From the NCBI RefSeq assembly GCF_900289175.1, contig NZ_LT985747.1, positions 2,570,624 to 2,634,623 of the forward strand: a DNA stretch of 64,000 nt, read 5' to 3'. Positions 33,746 to 42,898 of this stretch are shown here, in pieces. A model generated the notes under the pieces. That model worked only from the letters and a program-made list of their open reading frames with translations, did not search any database and was not told the DNA's origin. The stretch's first letter is position 1; the number at the start of each line of letters is the position of its first letter. The translations under genes and the position numbers were made by a program. This DNA comes from Paenibacillus faecalis (GTDB lineage Bacteria > Bacillota > Bacilli > Paenibacillales > Paenibacillaceae).

Positions 33746-35047
33746 TTAAAGAGTCAGAAGGCGCTCGAACGCACTTTGAGCTTCACGACGAATCTTTTCC
33801 TCATCCAGGGTTAGACAAGCTCCATTTTTAACAACCTGCTTGCCGTCCACCCAAACATGCTCTACATCCTTAGCACTCGCTGAATACACCGTGTGAGAAA
33901 TAAAATCAGTGTGCGGTAAAAAATGAGCCTGATCGGTATTTAATGCAATAAAGTCCGCTTTCATGCCGGGAGAAAGTGTCCCGATATTATCCAAAAATAA
34001 AGATTTCGCACCGTATTCTGTTCCCATACGCAGCGCTTTCGCAGCAGGTATTGCCGTTGGATCACCGCTGACTCCCTTGTGAATCAAAGCGGCTAATCTC
34101 ATCTCTTCGAACATATCCAAGTTGTTGTTGCTCGCCGCTCCGTCTGTACCCAATGATACGACAACCCCCGCTTCAAGCAGCTGAGGAACCCGAGCAACTC
34201 CGCTAGCCAGCTTCAGATTGCTTCCTGGATTGTGAGACACCGTAACCTTATGAGCTGCCAAAATCTCAATCTCTTCATCTGTCAAATGTACCGCATGTGC
34301 AACCAAAGTCGGACGTGAGAAGACACCGAGCTTCTCAAGATGGGCTACAGGCCGTAAACCATAGTCCTTAACATTCTGTTCAACTTCAGTTGCGGTCTCT
34401 GACATATGGGTATGAATAGGCAAGTCCAGATCATGAGAAAGCTGCACAAACTTTTCGATATAATCCGGTGGACATGTGTAAGGAGCATGAGGGGAAATCA
34501 TGGTCGTGATTCGTCCGTCAGCTTTACCATGCCAGTCTTTAGCAAAAGCAGCCGCCTCTTTCAGTTTGTTATCCTGAACATCAGGCGGACATAATCCGAT
34601 CACGCCACGAGTTAGCACTCCCCGGATACCCGAGCGCTCCGTCACGGACGCTACCTGATCCATATGATCATACATATCAAGGAAAGTCGTTGTGCCGCCT
34701 TTTAACATTTCAAGCACAGACAAGGAAGTTCCCCAATATACATCCTCCGCTGTAAATTTCTCTTCCATCGGCCACATTTTCTCCTGAAGCCATACCTGAA
34801 GAGCCAGATCGTCTCCATATCCGCGAAGAAGGGACATAGCCGCATGACCATGTGAATTGATTAGCCCTGGCATAAAAAACAGATGTGTACCGTCAACGAC
34901 CTCTATTTCCTCCTCAATTATCGGCTTTTCTTCTCCGATATAGGTAATAAGATCGTCTTCGATAACCATATACCCGTGCAGAACCGGCTTTTCATTCTGT
35001 AATGTGGCATAGGAACCGTTTTGAATCATCCATTTACGCTTCGTCAT
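33746..35047 (-). CDS. mtaD: S-adenosylhomocysteine/5'-methylthioadenosine deaminase (amidohydrolase)
   Basis: The 433-residue metal-dependent amidohydrolase has PGLINSHGHAAMSLLRG (metal His pair), GGTTTFLDMY, SPHAPYTCPP, HTHMSETATEVE and SLGTDGAASNNNLDM (catalytic Asp). The MtaD family deaminates SAH and MTA to the inosyl compounds. Start ATG 35047 follows GGAGG and overlaps the rex gene by 14 bases. It is separate from any sah/mtn gene, so the salvage route is not visible here. Guanine or other nucleoside deaminase activity is the alternative. Confidence 0.88.
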   Translation of the reverse strand: MTKRKWMIQNGSYATLQNEKPVLHGYMVIEDDLITYIGEEKPIIEEEIEVVDGTHLFFMPGLINSHGHAAMSLLRGYGDDLALQVWLQEKMWPMEEKFTAEDVYWGTSLSVLEMLKGGTTTFLDMYDHMDQVASVTERSGIRGVLTRGVIGLCPPDVQDNKLKEAAAFAKDWHGKADGRITTMISPHAPYTCPPDYIEKFVQLSHDLDLPIHTHMSETATEVEQNVKDYGLRPVAHLEKLGVFSRPTLVAHAVHLTDEEIEILAAHKVTVSHNPGSNLKLASGVARVPQLLEAGVVVSLGTDGAASNNNLDMFEEMRLAALIHKGVSGDPTAIPAAKALRMGTEYGAKSLFLDNIGTLSPGMKADFIALNTDQAHFLPHTDFISHTVYSASAKDVEHVWVDGKQVVKNGACLTLDEEKIRREAQSAFERLLTL

Positions 35048-35687
35048 GTTCGGCACCTCCCTTTCCATTATCCAAATAATAAGCCAAGCTCTGCAAATCT
35101 GTCGTAAAATCAGCGGTGTGAATCCGAATATGTGGCGGTGCTTTCAGAATCGTTGGCGCAAAGTTCAAAATCGCTTCGATCCCCGCCGAAATGAGCTTAT
35201 CTGCCACTTCCTGGGCATGAACATCAGGTACAGTAATAATCCCAATCCGGATGCCTAGCTTTTTAATCGTGGACGTTAATTCTTCCATTGGCTGAACGAC
35301 TAAATTGTTAATTTTAGTCCCCACTTTGTAAGCCGATTCATCAAATACGGCTACAATTTTCATATTGTCTTTCAAGAAAGACTTATAATTGGACAAGGCA
35401 TGTCCAAGATTACCTGCACCGACAAGTACGACGTTTATTTCCTGATCCAGTTTAAGTATATGACGGATTTTCTCGATAAGATAAGAAACATCATAACCGA
35501 TTCCTTTTCTACCGAAATCACCGAAATAAGCTAGGTCCTTGCGGATTTGAGCCGGGTTCAGAGCCAGCTTTTGCCCAAGCTCCTGAGAGGACACCGTTGC
35601 GACCTCACGAAGATGAAGTTCGTTCAAGTAGCGCAAGTATACGGGCAGTCTGCGAACCACGGCCTCTGAAATTTTATCCGATTTCAT
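35034..35687 (-). CDS. rex: Redox-sensing transcriptional repressor Rex
   Basis: The 217-residue Rex has an N-terminal winged helix (AVVRRLPVYLRYLNELH; QLALNPAQIRKDLAYFGDFG with one difference near its start) and a Rossmann NAD(H)-binding domain (VVLVGAGNLGHALSNY). When the NADH/NAD ratio rises, it leaves its operators and lets fermentation and respiration genes be expressed. GGGGGAG precedes ATG. It overlaps the mtaD start by 14 bases. Confidence 0.96.
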   Translation of the reverse strand: MKSDKISEAVVRRLPVYLRYLNELHLREVATVSSQELGQKLALNPAQIRKDLAYFGDFGRKGIGYDVSYLIEKIRHILKLDQEINVVLVGAGNLGHALSNYKSFLKDNMKIVAVFDESAYKVGTKINNLVVQPMEELTSTIKKLGIRIGIITVPDVHAQEVADKLISAGIEAILNFAPTILKAPPHIRIHTADFTTDLQSLAYYLDNGKGGAEHDEA

Positions 35688-35737
35688 GCATTCTCCCCCT
35701 AAACAATAGACTCAAATGAAATAGATTTTAGATTATA

Positions 35738-38599
35738 TTATTCTTGTTCTTCCACCTGAAGCCACTCGGCAATACGGGGAACCATTTGCTCTGTCCGCAT
35801 ATGTTCCATTTTAGGTCCAGGCAATGAATATAAGAAATACTTTCCATAATAGGATTCGATTACACGAGTATCATATACGATAACAATCCCTTTGTCCTGA
35901 GCGGTTCGAACGAGACGTCCAAAGCCTTGTTTAAAGCGAATAACCGCTTGAGGTACCGATAACTTCATAAAAGGATTTTTCTTCTGCTGCTGTAAAAGCT
36001 CGCTTTTTGCTTCAACAAGAGGATGGTTAGGCGGTTGAAAAGGCAGTCGTACGATAGCAAGACATGTAAGTGCATCTCCAGGAATATCTACCCCTTCCCA
36101 GAATGAGCTTGTTCCCAGCAATACCGAAGCGCTGCTATCCTGAAACCTGCGGATCAGCTTGGTCCGGCTTAATCCATCCATCCCTTGCCCAAGCACGGAA
36201 ATATCACTTGATGATAAAACTTCCTTCAGCGGTTCATAAACCTGACGAAGCATACGGTACGAGGTAAATAACACCAGCATTCGGCCATAAGTTGCCTGGG
36301 CTGCGTCTGCAAGTGATTGAACGAGGGTGCTTACAAAATTTTGATCTCCTACCGAGCCTTTAACGCTTGGAAAATCTCTTGGAATGACGAGCAACGCCTG
36401 TTCGCGATAATTAAATGGAGACGGCAGCTGTACCGTATTTAGCTGACCCTGATCTGCAGCATCCTGCAGCCCGAGATTATCAATCATATACTGAAATGAT
36501 TTTTCTACGGAAAGCGTTGCAGATGTGAGGACAACACTTCTTTTCTTATCGAAGAACAGCTCCTTTAGCTGCTTGCTTACATCAACAGGGACGGCAAACA
36601 ATTGCAGTGATTTACTTCGAAAATTCCCGCTTGCCTCCATCCAGTAAACCACGCTTTCATCGTTTAGATTCATAAAAAATCTCAGGTCTTCACGATGGGT
36701 TGCCAAGTCTTTAAGGAGGCCATTGATATCCGTAATCAGACTTTCAGCCCCATAATCATCAAGCTCTTCCCGAATCTCGGTTGTCAGCTTTTCCCCTTTG
36801 CGAACGATGTCGCCCAAGGTGACATGAATCTGATTCTCTAATTCCGTCAAGCTAGCCCAATCCTTTGGTTTTTTGGCTGGCGCCAAACGAAGCGACAATT
36901 GCATGGCATCCCCCGCAGAAGCGTCCCCTCGTTCCGGAATAAGTCTAAACAACAGGTCGCTCAGCCGGTCCCAGCACTCCTTAACGGTAATCAGATCAGG
37001 GTACAACCGATCGATAATGGACATCCACTCTCCGGCCTTTTCGTCCGCTGATGCTTGAAGCAATTGACGAAGTGCAGGCAGCTGGCCGCTGCGGCTATCT
37101 TTGTACAACCTTGTAAGCGTGTGTACTACCGAAAAATATTTCATATGCAACCCAAGGTGCTTACCTGCAACCTCTTCCAGATGATGAGCCTCATCGATAA
37201 CAAGCCTCTCATATGAAGGCAAAAGCTGATGATTCGCTTTTACATCGGTAAACAGCTTGGAATGATTCGTAATGACGACATCTGCAATCCCCGCTTCATG
37301 TCTTGCACGATGATAGAAGCATTTTCGGAACCAGGGACACGCCCTTCCCAAGCAAGAATCCGAATCGCTGGATACCGTTTCCCAAAAGTCGCCACCGCGT
37401 CCGCCAAGGTTTAACTCCTCGTCATCCCCCGTCTCTGTCTGTGTCAGCCACACAATCATTTGAGCCGCTATGATGATATCTTCTTTGGGTGTATTGAAAT
37501 CTCTTCTATTTATTTTATGTTCAAATTTTCTCAAACACAAATAATGCTGTCTTCCTTTAAAAACGGCAGCTTTGAACGGAAACGGAACGACCTTGGTCAA
37601 AAGAGGAATATCCCGTTCACGAAGCTGTTCCTGAAGGTTGATCGTATGTGTGCTGACCATAACCTTCTCTTCCTGCTTCACACTTTGATAGATGGACGGA
37701 AGCAAATATCCGAGTGATTTTCCCGTCCCGGTTCCAGCCTCAATCAGAAGATGCTTGTCCTCTTCAAGAGCTTTCATCACTTCCTCAAACATCATATCTT
37801 GGGCATTCCGGCTTTCATATTGTGGAAGGGTCAAGCGTAAATTTTCACGTACTTGGCCCATAAAGTCCTCAAAGGTTACATCAGCTAACGGATTATGCTC
37901 CCCCTCGTTCCGTACAGGCTCCATTTCGGTCCAGTCCTCAACCGCCAATGCAAATTGACGAAAATACGTATAATGGTCCGAATCGGGGATAGCCTGACTT
38001 TCCTTCATGGTTCGTAATCCATCAAAAAACCAGCTTAAATCACTATCCTCATCTGCGAAAAGATCGCTCAAACGTTGAATGGTAATCAGTGGAAGCTGAT
38101 CCAGTTCCTCAAGACATTTCAAAAACACCTGAGCGGTAGCAAGAGCATCACTGTCGGCTTGGTGCGGCCGTTCATGCTTCAGACCGAAATAGGATGACAC
38201 CATTCCGAGCTGATACGATGTCAGTGATGGAAAACATATTTTCAAAAAATGTATCGTATCCAGTATTCGCCCACTGAACGGTAAATAACCGCATTCATCC
38301 AGTGCACTTTGCAAAAAGTTAAAATCAAACGTTACATTATGCCCCACAAGCACTACATCATCGAGCATAGGTACCAGCTCCATCATCATCTCCTCAAGGG
38401 AGGGAGCTTCCGCTACATCTTGATCGGAAATACCTGTCAAGCTTGTAATAAACGGCGGAATCGGAATCCCCGGGTTGACATAAGAGCCGAACACTTGGGG
38501 TATGCTGCGGTTTTCATCGATGATGGCCAGCCCAACTTGAATGATTTTGTCAGCTGACTGATTGCCTGTAGTTTCAAAATCCAACACGGCAAATTTCAT
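35738..38599 (-). CDS. dinG: ATP-dependent helicase/3'-5' exonuclease DinG
   Basis: The 953-residue Gram-positive-type protein has an N-terminal DnaQ-like exonuclease domain (FAVLDFETTGNQSADKIIQVG split as usual; Exo motifs VLVGHNVTFDFNFL and HQADSDALAT). It is followed by an XPD-like helicase with Walker A (EAGTGTGKSLGYLLP), DEAH (VIDEAHHLEE) and the C-terminal motif QGFGRLVRT. Cysteines in the helicase, one in HYLCLRKF and three in SCLGRACPWFRKC (C-x4-C-x5-C), suggest a 4Fe-4S cluster. It lies next to the pan genes, as in B. subtilis. Confidence 0.95.
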   Translation of the reverse strand: MKFAVLDFETTGNQSADKIIQVGLAIIDENRSIPQVFGSYVNPGIPIPPFITSLTGISDQDVAEAPSLEEMMMELVPMLDDVVLVGHNVTFDFNFLQSALDECGYLPFSGRILDTIHFLKICFPSLTSYQLGMVSSYFGLKHERPHQADSDALATAQVFLKCLEELDQLPLITIQRLSDLFADEDSDLSWFFDGLRTMKESQAIPDSDHYTYFRQFALAVEDWTEMEPVRNEGEHNPLADVTFEDFMGQVRENLRLTLPQYESRNAQDMMFEEVMKALEEDKHLLIEAGTGTGKSLGYLLPSIYQSVKQEEKVMVSTHTINLQEQLRERDIPLLTKVVPFPFKAAVFKGRQHYLCLRKFEHKINRRDFNTPKEDIIIAAQMIVWLTQTETGDDEELNLGGRGGDFWETVSSDSDSCLGRACPWFRKCFYHRARHEAGIADVVITNHSKLFTDVKANHQLLPSYERLVIDEAHHLEEVAGKHLGLHMKYFSVVHTLTRLYKDSRSGQLPALRQLLQASADEKAGEWMSIIDRLYPDLITVKECWDRLSDLLFRLIPERGDASAGDAMQLSLRLAPAKKPKDWASLTELENQIHVTLGDIVRKGEKLTTEIREELDDYGAESLITDINGLLKDLATHREDLRFFMNLNDESVVYWMEASGNFRSKSLQLFAVPVDVSKQLKELFFDKKRSVVLTSATLSVEKSFQYMIDNLGLQDAADQGQLNTVQLPSPFNYREQALLVIPRDFPSVKGSVGDQNFVSTLVQSLADAAQATYGRMLVLFTSYRMLRQVYEPLKEVLSSSDISVLGQGMDGLSRTKLIRRFQDSSASVLLGTSSFWEGVDIPGDALTCLAIVRLPFQPPNHPLVEAKSELLQQQKKNPFMKLSVPQAVIRFKQGFGRLVRTAQDKGIVIVYDTRVIESYYGKYFLYSLPGPKMEHMRTEQMVPRIAEWLQVEEQE

Positions 38600-38673
38600 G
38601 ATTCTATAAATCCCTTTCCATCCAGTCTAACTAACAGCATAACAGATGTCACGACTTTTGAACATTATGACAT

Positions 38674-38718
38674 AAAAAAGGCGATGCCGAAAAAGCTCAG
38701 AAAATCGAGCGGCATCGC
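38674..38718 (-). terminator. Intrinsic terminator after the TPR gene
   Basis: A GCGATGCCG/CGGCATCGC stem (38681-38689, 38710-38718) with a 20-base loop is followed by CTTTTTT on the minus strand. Confidence 0.9.
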
Positions 38719-38735
38719 TTTTTGCAAACAGGTAT

Positions 38736-39365
38736 TCATAACAATGAAATCAGTGGACTTCCATACTGCAGCTCCCCGCAATTTTTGTGACAAACTTCCA
38801 GGTTAATAAGCGGGTCCGGGAGCGTTGGGTCCGTTTGAATCGCCCGTGTAAAATACTCCCGAGCTTGATCAGCCCGTCCATTAATAAACTGTATGCAGCC
38901 TAAAGCATTAAAGATCATAGCCTGCAATCGGGCATCGTCCGCCAGTGGGAGAATCGACAGCAGATAGCCCGAAGCCTCCACCGTCTCACCTAAATGCAAA
39001 TGAGTCATTGCCGTATAGAGCCGAATTAACAAGCTTTCGGGGTATATGGCAGCTGCAGCTTGAAAGTGGGTCAAAGCAGGACTGAACATAAGGAGTTTGT
39101 AGTAGCCTTGGCCGCGAATAAAAGCATCCAGCTGCATTTCCGGAAATTCGGTTGGAGGGAACACCGGTGAAGCAGCTGCTCCTTCACGGAAAATAGCCAT
39201 TTTCTCTTCAAAACGAAGCCATTCATCAATAATACCTTCGCTCATGCTTTTTAACATGTTCCAATTATGAACCAGTGCCTGCTTCTTGGGACCGTGTGCG
39301 GAAGGGTAATGCTTCACAATTTCATCTAACATGTTGTTCATTTCATCGAATACATGCTGAAACAT
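38736..39365 (-). CDS. TPR-repeat protein of unknown function
   Basis: The 209-residue soluble protein has a helical N-terminal third of unknown type and about three tetratricopeptide-like units from residue 85: QGYYKLLMFSPALTHFQAAAA, LHLGETVEASGYLL and NALGCIQFINGRADQAREYF (split for length). Such repeats mediate protein binding. The start is probably ATG 39365, nine bases after GGGTGGG. An ATG at 39374 is the alternative. It is convergent with nothing and ends in its own terminator. Confidence 0.75.
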   Translation of the reverse strand: MFQHVFDEMNNMLDEIVKHYPSAHGPKKQALVHNWNMLKSMSEGIIDEWLRFEEKMAIFREGAAASPVFPPTEFPEMQLDAFIRGQGYYKLLMFSPALTHFQAAAAIYPESLLIRLYTAMTHLHLGETVEASGYLLSILPLADDARLQAMIFNALGCIQFINGRADQAREYFTRAIQTDPTLPDPLINLEVCHKNCGELQYGSPLISLL

Positions 39366-39387
39366 GGAGTGCATCCCACCCTTAATG

Positions 39388-39426
39388 AAAAAATGAGATC
39401 AGTGCGTCGACCTGAGTTCATTTTTT
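39388..39426. terminator. Symmetric terminator after panD
   Basis: AAAAAATGA and TCATTTTTT enclose a TCAG/CTGA inner stem. A/T tracts at both ends make it bidirectional in principle. It lies 58 bases past panD and just upstream of the TPR gene. Confidence 0.85.
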
Positions 39427-39483
39427 GTTAAAGCAGATGATTTCATTCCCGAGTACAAGCGTTACATTTTGGAGGGAACGAGT

Positions 39484-39867
39484 TTACCGAACCGTTGCAT
39501 GAATTTCACGATGTTCGGTTGTGATTGGCTTGTTGTTTCCATCAACAAATACAACTGTCGGTTTATGATTTTTGCATTCTTCATTTAACATCATCGTATA
39601 AGAAATAATAATAACATTGTCACCTGGCTGGACCAAACGGGCAGCTGCACCGTTCAGACAGATCACGCCGCTTCCACGCTCACCGGTAATGACATACGTT
39701 TCAAGCCGAGCACCGTTATTATTGTTTACAATCTGCACTTTTTCATTCTCAAGCAGATCAGCAGCTTCCATCAAATCCTCGTCAATGGTAATACTGCCAA
39801 CATAGTTCAGATTGGCCTCCGTTACCGTCGCACGGTGGATCTTGGATTTCATCATCGTTCTATACAT
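39484..39867 (-). CDS. panD: Aspartate 1-decarboxylase
   Basis: The 127-residue pyruvoyl enzyme makes beta-alanine from aspartate. The self-processing site YVGSITID is present, so cleavage at Gly24-Ser25 gives the pyruvoyl group. The fold signature [17 protein letters not shown] and the [11 protein letters not shown] segment are intact. The ATG overlaps the end of panC by 8 bases, so it is coupled in the panBCD operon. Confidence 0.97.
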   Translation of the reverse strand: MYRTMMKSKIHRATVTEANLNYVGSITIDEDLMEAADLLENEKVQIVNNNNGARLETYVITGERGSGVICLNGAAARLVQPGDNVIIISYTMMLNEECKNHKPTVVFVDGNNKPITTEHREIHATVR

Positions 39868-40750
39868 GAGGAATTCCCTCTTTCATTTGGAATAAAGTAT
39901 TATCAATCAAACGTGTTCTGCCAAAATAAACCGCCAGTGCCAGTATACAATCTTTCCCCGTATCGGCTAACCTTGTATCCGGTTCAATCGGCTGCAACTG
40001 CGGAAATGTCAGCACTTCGGCATAATCGATTCTGGCCAGCGGCGCATCGGAAATGATCTTTACAAGCAAGTTTCGCACTTCGCCTGCAGTAGCCACTTCT
40101 TCCTGAGCCAGCTGCCTCGTTGCTTCTTTCAGTGATTTTGATAATACCAATGCCTGCTTTCTTTCTTCTGCACTCAGATATACGTTGCGGGAACTTAAAG
40201 CAAGACCGTCCGTTTCCCGAACAATCGGACACGGCACGATGGTAACATCCATATTTAAGTCTTGTACCATCTGCTCAATGACAGCTACCTGCTGCGCATC
40301 CTTCATTCCGAAAAAAGCATAATCCGGGTTTACGATATTAAACAGCTTATTTACTACGGTCGTCACTCCGTCAAAATGACCTGGACGGGAAGCTCCGCAC
40401 AGCAGAGAAGTCAGCTCAGATACCGTTACTTTCGTTTTTGTCGGCTGGGGGTACATTTCTTGTACCCCCGGGATAAAGACGATGTCTACCCCGTTTGCTT
40501 CAGCGACAGACAGGTCTCTTCCTTCGTCTCTAGGGTAAGTTTCAAAGTCTTCTCCTGGACCGAACTGAATTGGATTTACGAAAATACTCAGCACAACAGT
40601 GCCCGTCATTTCACGGGCACGCTTTATCAGACTTTCATGCCCTTCATGCAGAAAGCCCATCGTCGGAACAAGTCCTACCGGACCTGAAGCCATACTGCGG
40701 TGTTGTCCAATTTCTGCGCGCAGCTCCTTGATGTTCCGAATTACTTTCAT
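39860..40750 (-). CDS. panC: Pantothenate synthetase
   Basis: The 296-residue ATP-dependent ligase joins pantoate to beta-alanine. Nucleotide-binding HIGH-like [39 protein letters not shown] and [14 protein letters not shown] are typical. It overlaps the panB end by ATGA and the panD start by 8 bases, a tight coupled operon. Confidence 0.97.
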   Translation of the reverse strand: MKVIRNIKELRAEIGQHRSMASGPVGLVPTMGFLHEGHESLIKRAREMTGTVVLSIFVNPIQFGPGEDFETYPRDEGRDLSVAEANGVDIVFIPGVQEMYPQPTKTKVTVSELTSLLCGASRPGHFDGVTTVVNKLFNIVNPDYAFFGMKDAQQVAVIEQMVQDLNMDVTIVPCPIVRETDGLALSSRNVYLSAEERKQALVLSKSLKEATRQLAQEEVATAGEVRNLLVKIISDAPLARIDYAEVLTFPQLQPIEPDTRLADTGKDCILALAVYFGRTRLIDNTLFQMKEGIPHV

Positions 40751-41625
40751 CTAGAGTTCACCTTTTCCTTTTCGTTTCCGTAAAGGGAGGTTGAAGGCTT
40801 ATGCGTACCCTGGACCGAGAACACATGCTCTTCGGCAGGGAATGAACGCTCCTTGACTTCCTTTACATATTGAGCGATGCCTTCACGAGCAAGCGAACCG
40901 ACATCGGCATAAGTTTTTACAAATCTCTTATCTCTATAAGATGATGTATATTTAAGCACATCATGGTATACAAGCACTTGACCATCACAATGTCGGCCTG
41001 CACCGATACCGATCGTCGGAATGGACAGAGCTTTGCTGATCTCGGCTGCAGCTTCTTCTGTTACCAGCTCAAGCACGACAGCAAACGCCCCCGCCTCTTC
41101 CAGGGCCTTGGCATCATTCATCAGCCGCTTCGCGTCAGCTTCGTCTTTCCCTTGAACCCGATAACCCCCGATTTGATTAACAGACTGCGGGGTAAGCCCG
41201 ATATGCCCCAGAACGGGTACTCCGGCCTCTACGATCCGCTTGACCGTACCTGCGATCTCGGCTCCGCCCTCCATTTTTACCGCATGGGCATGACCTTCCT
41301 GCATCAACCGGCGAACATTTCGAAGTGTCTCGTCCAAGCTGCCATGATAAGTCATAAACGGTAAATCCGCCACAATAAATGTATGCTCAGCACCGCGTGC
41401 AACCGCACGGGTGTGATACACCATATCATCAATCGTCACGGGAATGGTGGAGTCATACCCCAGAACAACATTACCGAGGGAATCACCTACCAAAATCATA
41501 TCAACGCCAGCTTCTTCTGCAAGCTGGGCAGAAGGGTAATCATACGCGGTCAGCATACTAAGCGGTACACCTTCGCTTTTCATTTTTTTCATCTTAACAA
41601 TGTTTAAAGCTCGTTTGCCTGCCAT
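40747..41625 (-). CDS. panB: 3-Methyl-2-oxobutanoate hydroxymethyltransferase
   Basis: First step of pantoate formation. The 292-residue TIM barrel has LTAYDYPSAQLAEEAGVDMILVGDSLG (in pieces), ADLPFMTYHGS, GHIGLTPQSVNQIGGYRVQG and FAVVLELV. The start is ATG 41625, ten bases after GGAG. The longer frame to 41667 would run into the upstream terminator and is rejected. It is the first gene of panBCD, behind a long leader with a terminator. Confidence 0.97.
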   Translation of the reverse strand: MAGKRALNIVKMKKMKSEGVPLSMLTAYDYPSAQLAEEAGVDMILVGDSLGNVVLGYDSTIPVTIDDMVYHTRAVARGAEHTFIVADLPFMTYHGSLDETLRNVRRLMQEGHAHAVKMEGGAEIAGTVKRIVEAGVPVLGHIGLTPQSVNQIGGYRVQGKDEADAKRLMNDAKALEEAGAFAVVLELVTEEAAAEISKALSIPTIGIGAGRHCDGQVLVYHDVLKYTSSYRDKRFVKTYADVGSLAREGIAQYVKEVKERSFPAEEHVFSVQGTHKPSTSLYGNEKEKVNSR

Positions 41626-41639
41626 GTGACACAAGCTCC

Positions 41640-41858
41640 TTTCATTTTCATAAATTAAGCACAACAAAAAAACCTTTTAGCATCGTTGCGCTAAAAAGTC
41701 CGAAAGGCAAAAAAGAGTCACTTGCGATCGTCCCTTCTGTCTCGGTCCTTTCGGCTCAGAGCAGAATCCAACGTAACCGGCAAAGCAGTTATGAAGGTGT
41801 TCCTACTAATCTAATTCTGTCTCCAGAGTGCAGTTCTATTCGAAAAGATACCGCCTCT
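41640..41858 (-). ncRNA. Structured panB leader RNA, candidate pan motif
   Basis: About 230 bases of untranslated leader lie between the predicted start site (near 41858) and panB. In RNA sense a CAGAAT...ATTCTG stem encloses the first element. The second has GAG-A-CA...TG-A-CTC, with a bulged A on each strand, which fits the description of the pan RNA motif found upstream of panB in Firmicutes. CCGAAAGG later pairs with CCTTTCGG. The leader ends in an intrinsic terminator, so transcription attenuation is likely. The pan identity is my reading and was not checked against a covariance model. Confidence 0.6.
41666..41698 (-). terminator. Terminator in the panB leader
   Basis: CTTTTTAGC pairs with GCTAAAAGG (one G-T pair) and is followed by TTTTTTT on the minus strand. 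It sits 41 bases upstream of the panB start, in the position of an attenuator. Confidence 0.88.
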
Positions 41859-41864
41859 GGAAAC

Positions 41865-41893
41865 AGTATAACAAAACTTTTTATTTTTTTCAC
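41865..41893 (-). promoter_or_regulatory. Promoter of panBCD
   Basis: On the minus strand GTGAAA (41888-41893) and TATACT (41865-41870) are spaced by 17 bases, giving a start near 41858. It lies in the short gap after birA, so panBCD has its own promoter. Confidence 0.6.
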
Positions 41894-41905
41894 CATGTTT
41901 CGTTT

Positions 41906-42898
41906 CTACCGCTTCAGAACAATGTCACCCGAAAAAACAGGGGTCACTTCACCCTCTTCATTTCGGATAAGCAGCGCCCCGGAGGGGTGAAGTCCGGCAG
42001 CTGTTCCTGTCATAACTCCCCTGGAGGAATGAACGCTAACTTCACGATTCATCGTAACCGAAGCGGCTTCCCACAGCGATGCAATTGGCTGAAACCCCTG
42101 CTCGTTATATAGTCTGTACAATGACTCCATTTCATTCAGAATGGAGAGAATCAATTCGTTTCGATTAATATGATGTCCGCAGATCATACGCAGCGACGTC
42201 GCAACCGATTTGAGCTCTTCTGGATAATCTTCCTCCTTGAGGTTTACGCTGATGCCGATGCCTGCGATACAATATTTGACCAACTGATCTTCGGTCGCTG
42301 ATTCCAGCAAAATCCCGCATATTTTTTTGCCGTCAACAAGCAGATCGTTGGGCCACTTGATTCCAGCATCTATACCTGCAATCTTCTGAATCGCCCTGCG
42401 GACAGCAACACCCGTAAGGAGCGTCAATTGCTGTGTCAGATGCAGCGGCTGCGAAGGTCGCAAGACGAGGCTCATCCATATTCCTTTACCGTACGGAGAA
42501 TAAAACTTTTTGCCCATCCGTCCTCTGCCATCGGTCTGCTCTTCTGCAATAACCAATGTTCCCTCAGGCGCTCCCTGCTCTGCTAACTGGCGAGCATCCT
42601 CCTGAGTAGACACCGTGGAAGAAAGAACCTCGACCTGACAGCCAAAAGAACCATTTAGGCTAGCTGCGTGTTCAGCTAACCATTTCGGATCAAGCGGCTC
42701 TGGCCTCTCTGTCATACGATATCCAAGGCGAGGCAGCGCTTCAAACTCATACCCGGCATTTCGGAGCTTATTAATCTGTTTCCACACTGCCGTTCGGCTG
42801 ATGTTCAAACGTCTGCTTATTTCCTCACCGGAAACGAATTGTCCAGGATGATCAAGAAAAATGTCCAGCAGCGATGACTTCTCATTCTTTTTCATCAT
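41906..42898 (-). CDS. birA: Biotin--protein ligase and biotin operon repressor
   Basis: The 330-residue bifunctional BirA has an N-terminal winged helix (VSGEEISRRLNISRTAVWKQI), a central ligase domain (EEQTDGRGRMGKKFYSP for biotinyl-AMP; KWPNDLLVDGKKICGILLE) and a C-terminal SH3-like domain. It biotinylates carboxylases and represses biotin genes. It overlaps the cca stop by 17 bases. Confidence 0.95.
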   Translation of the reverse strand: MMKKNEKSSLLDIFLDHPGQFVSGEEISRRLNISRTAVWKQINKLRNAGYEFEALPRLGYRMTERPEPLDPKWLAEHAASLNGSFGCQVEVLSSTVSTQEDARQLAEQGAPEGTLVIAEEQTDGRGRMGKKFYSPYGKGIWMSLVLRPSQPLHLTQQLTLLTGVAVRRAIQKIAGIDAGIKWPNDLLVDGKKICGILLESATEDQLVKYCIAGIGISVNLKEEDYPEELKSVATSLRMICGHHINRNELILSILNEMESLYRLYNEQGFQPIASLWEAASVTMNREVSVHSSRGVMTGTAAGLHPSGALLIRNEEGEVTPVFSGDIVLKR

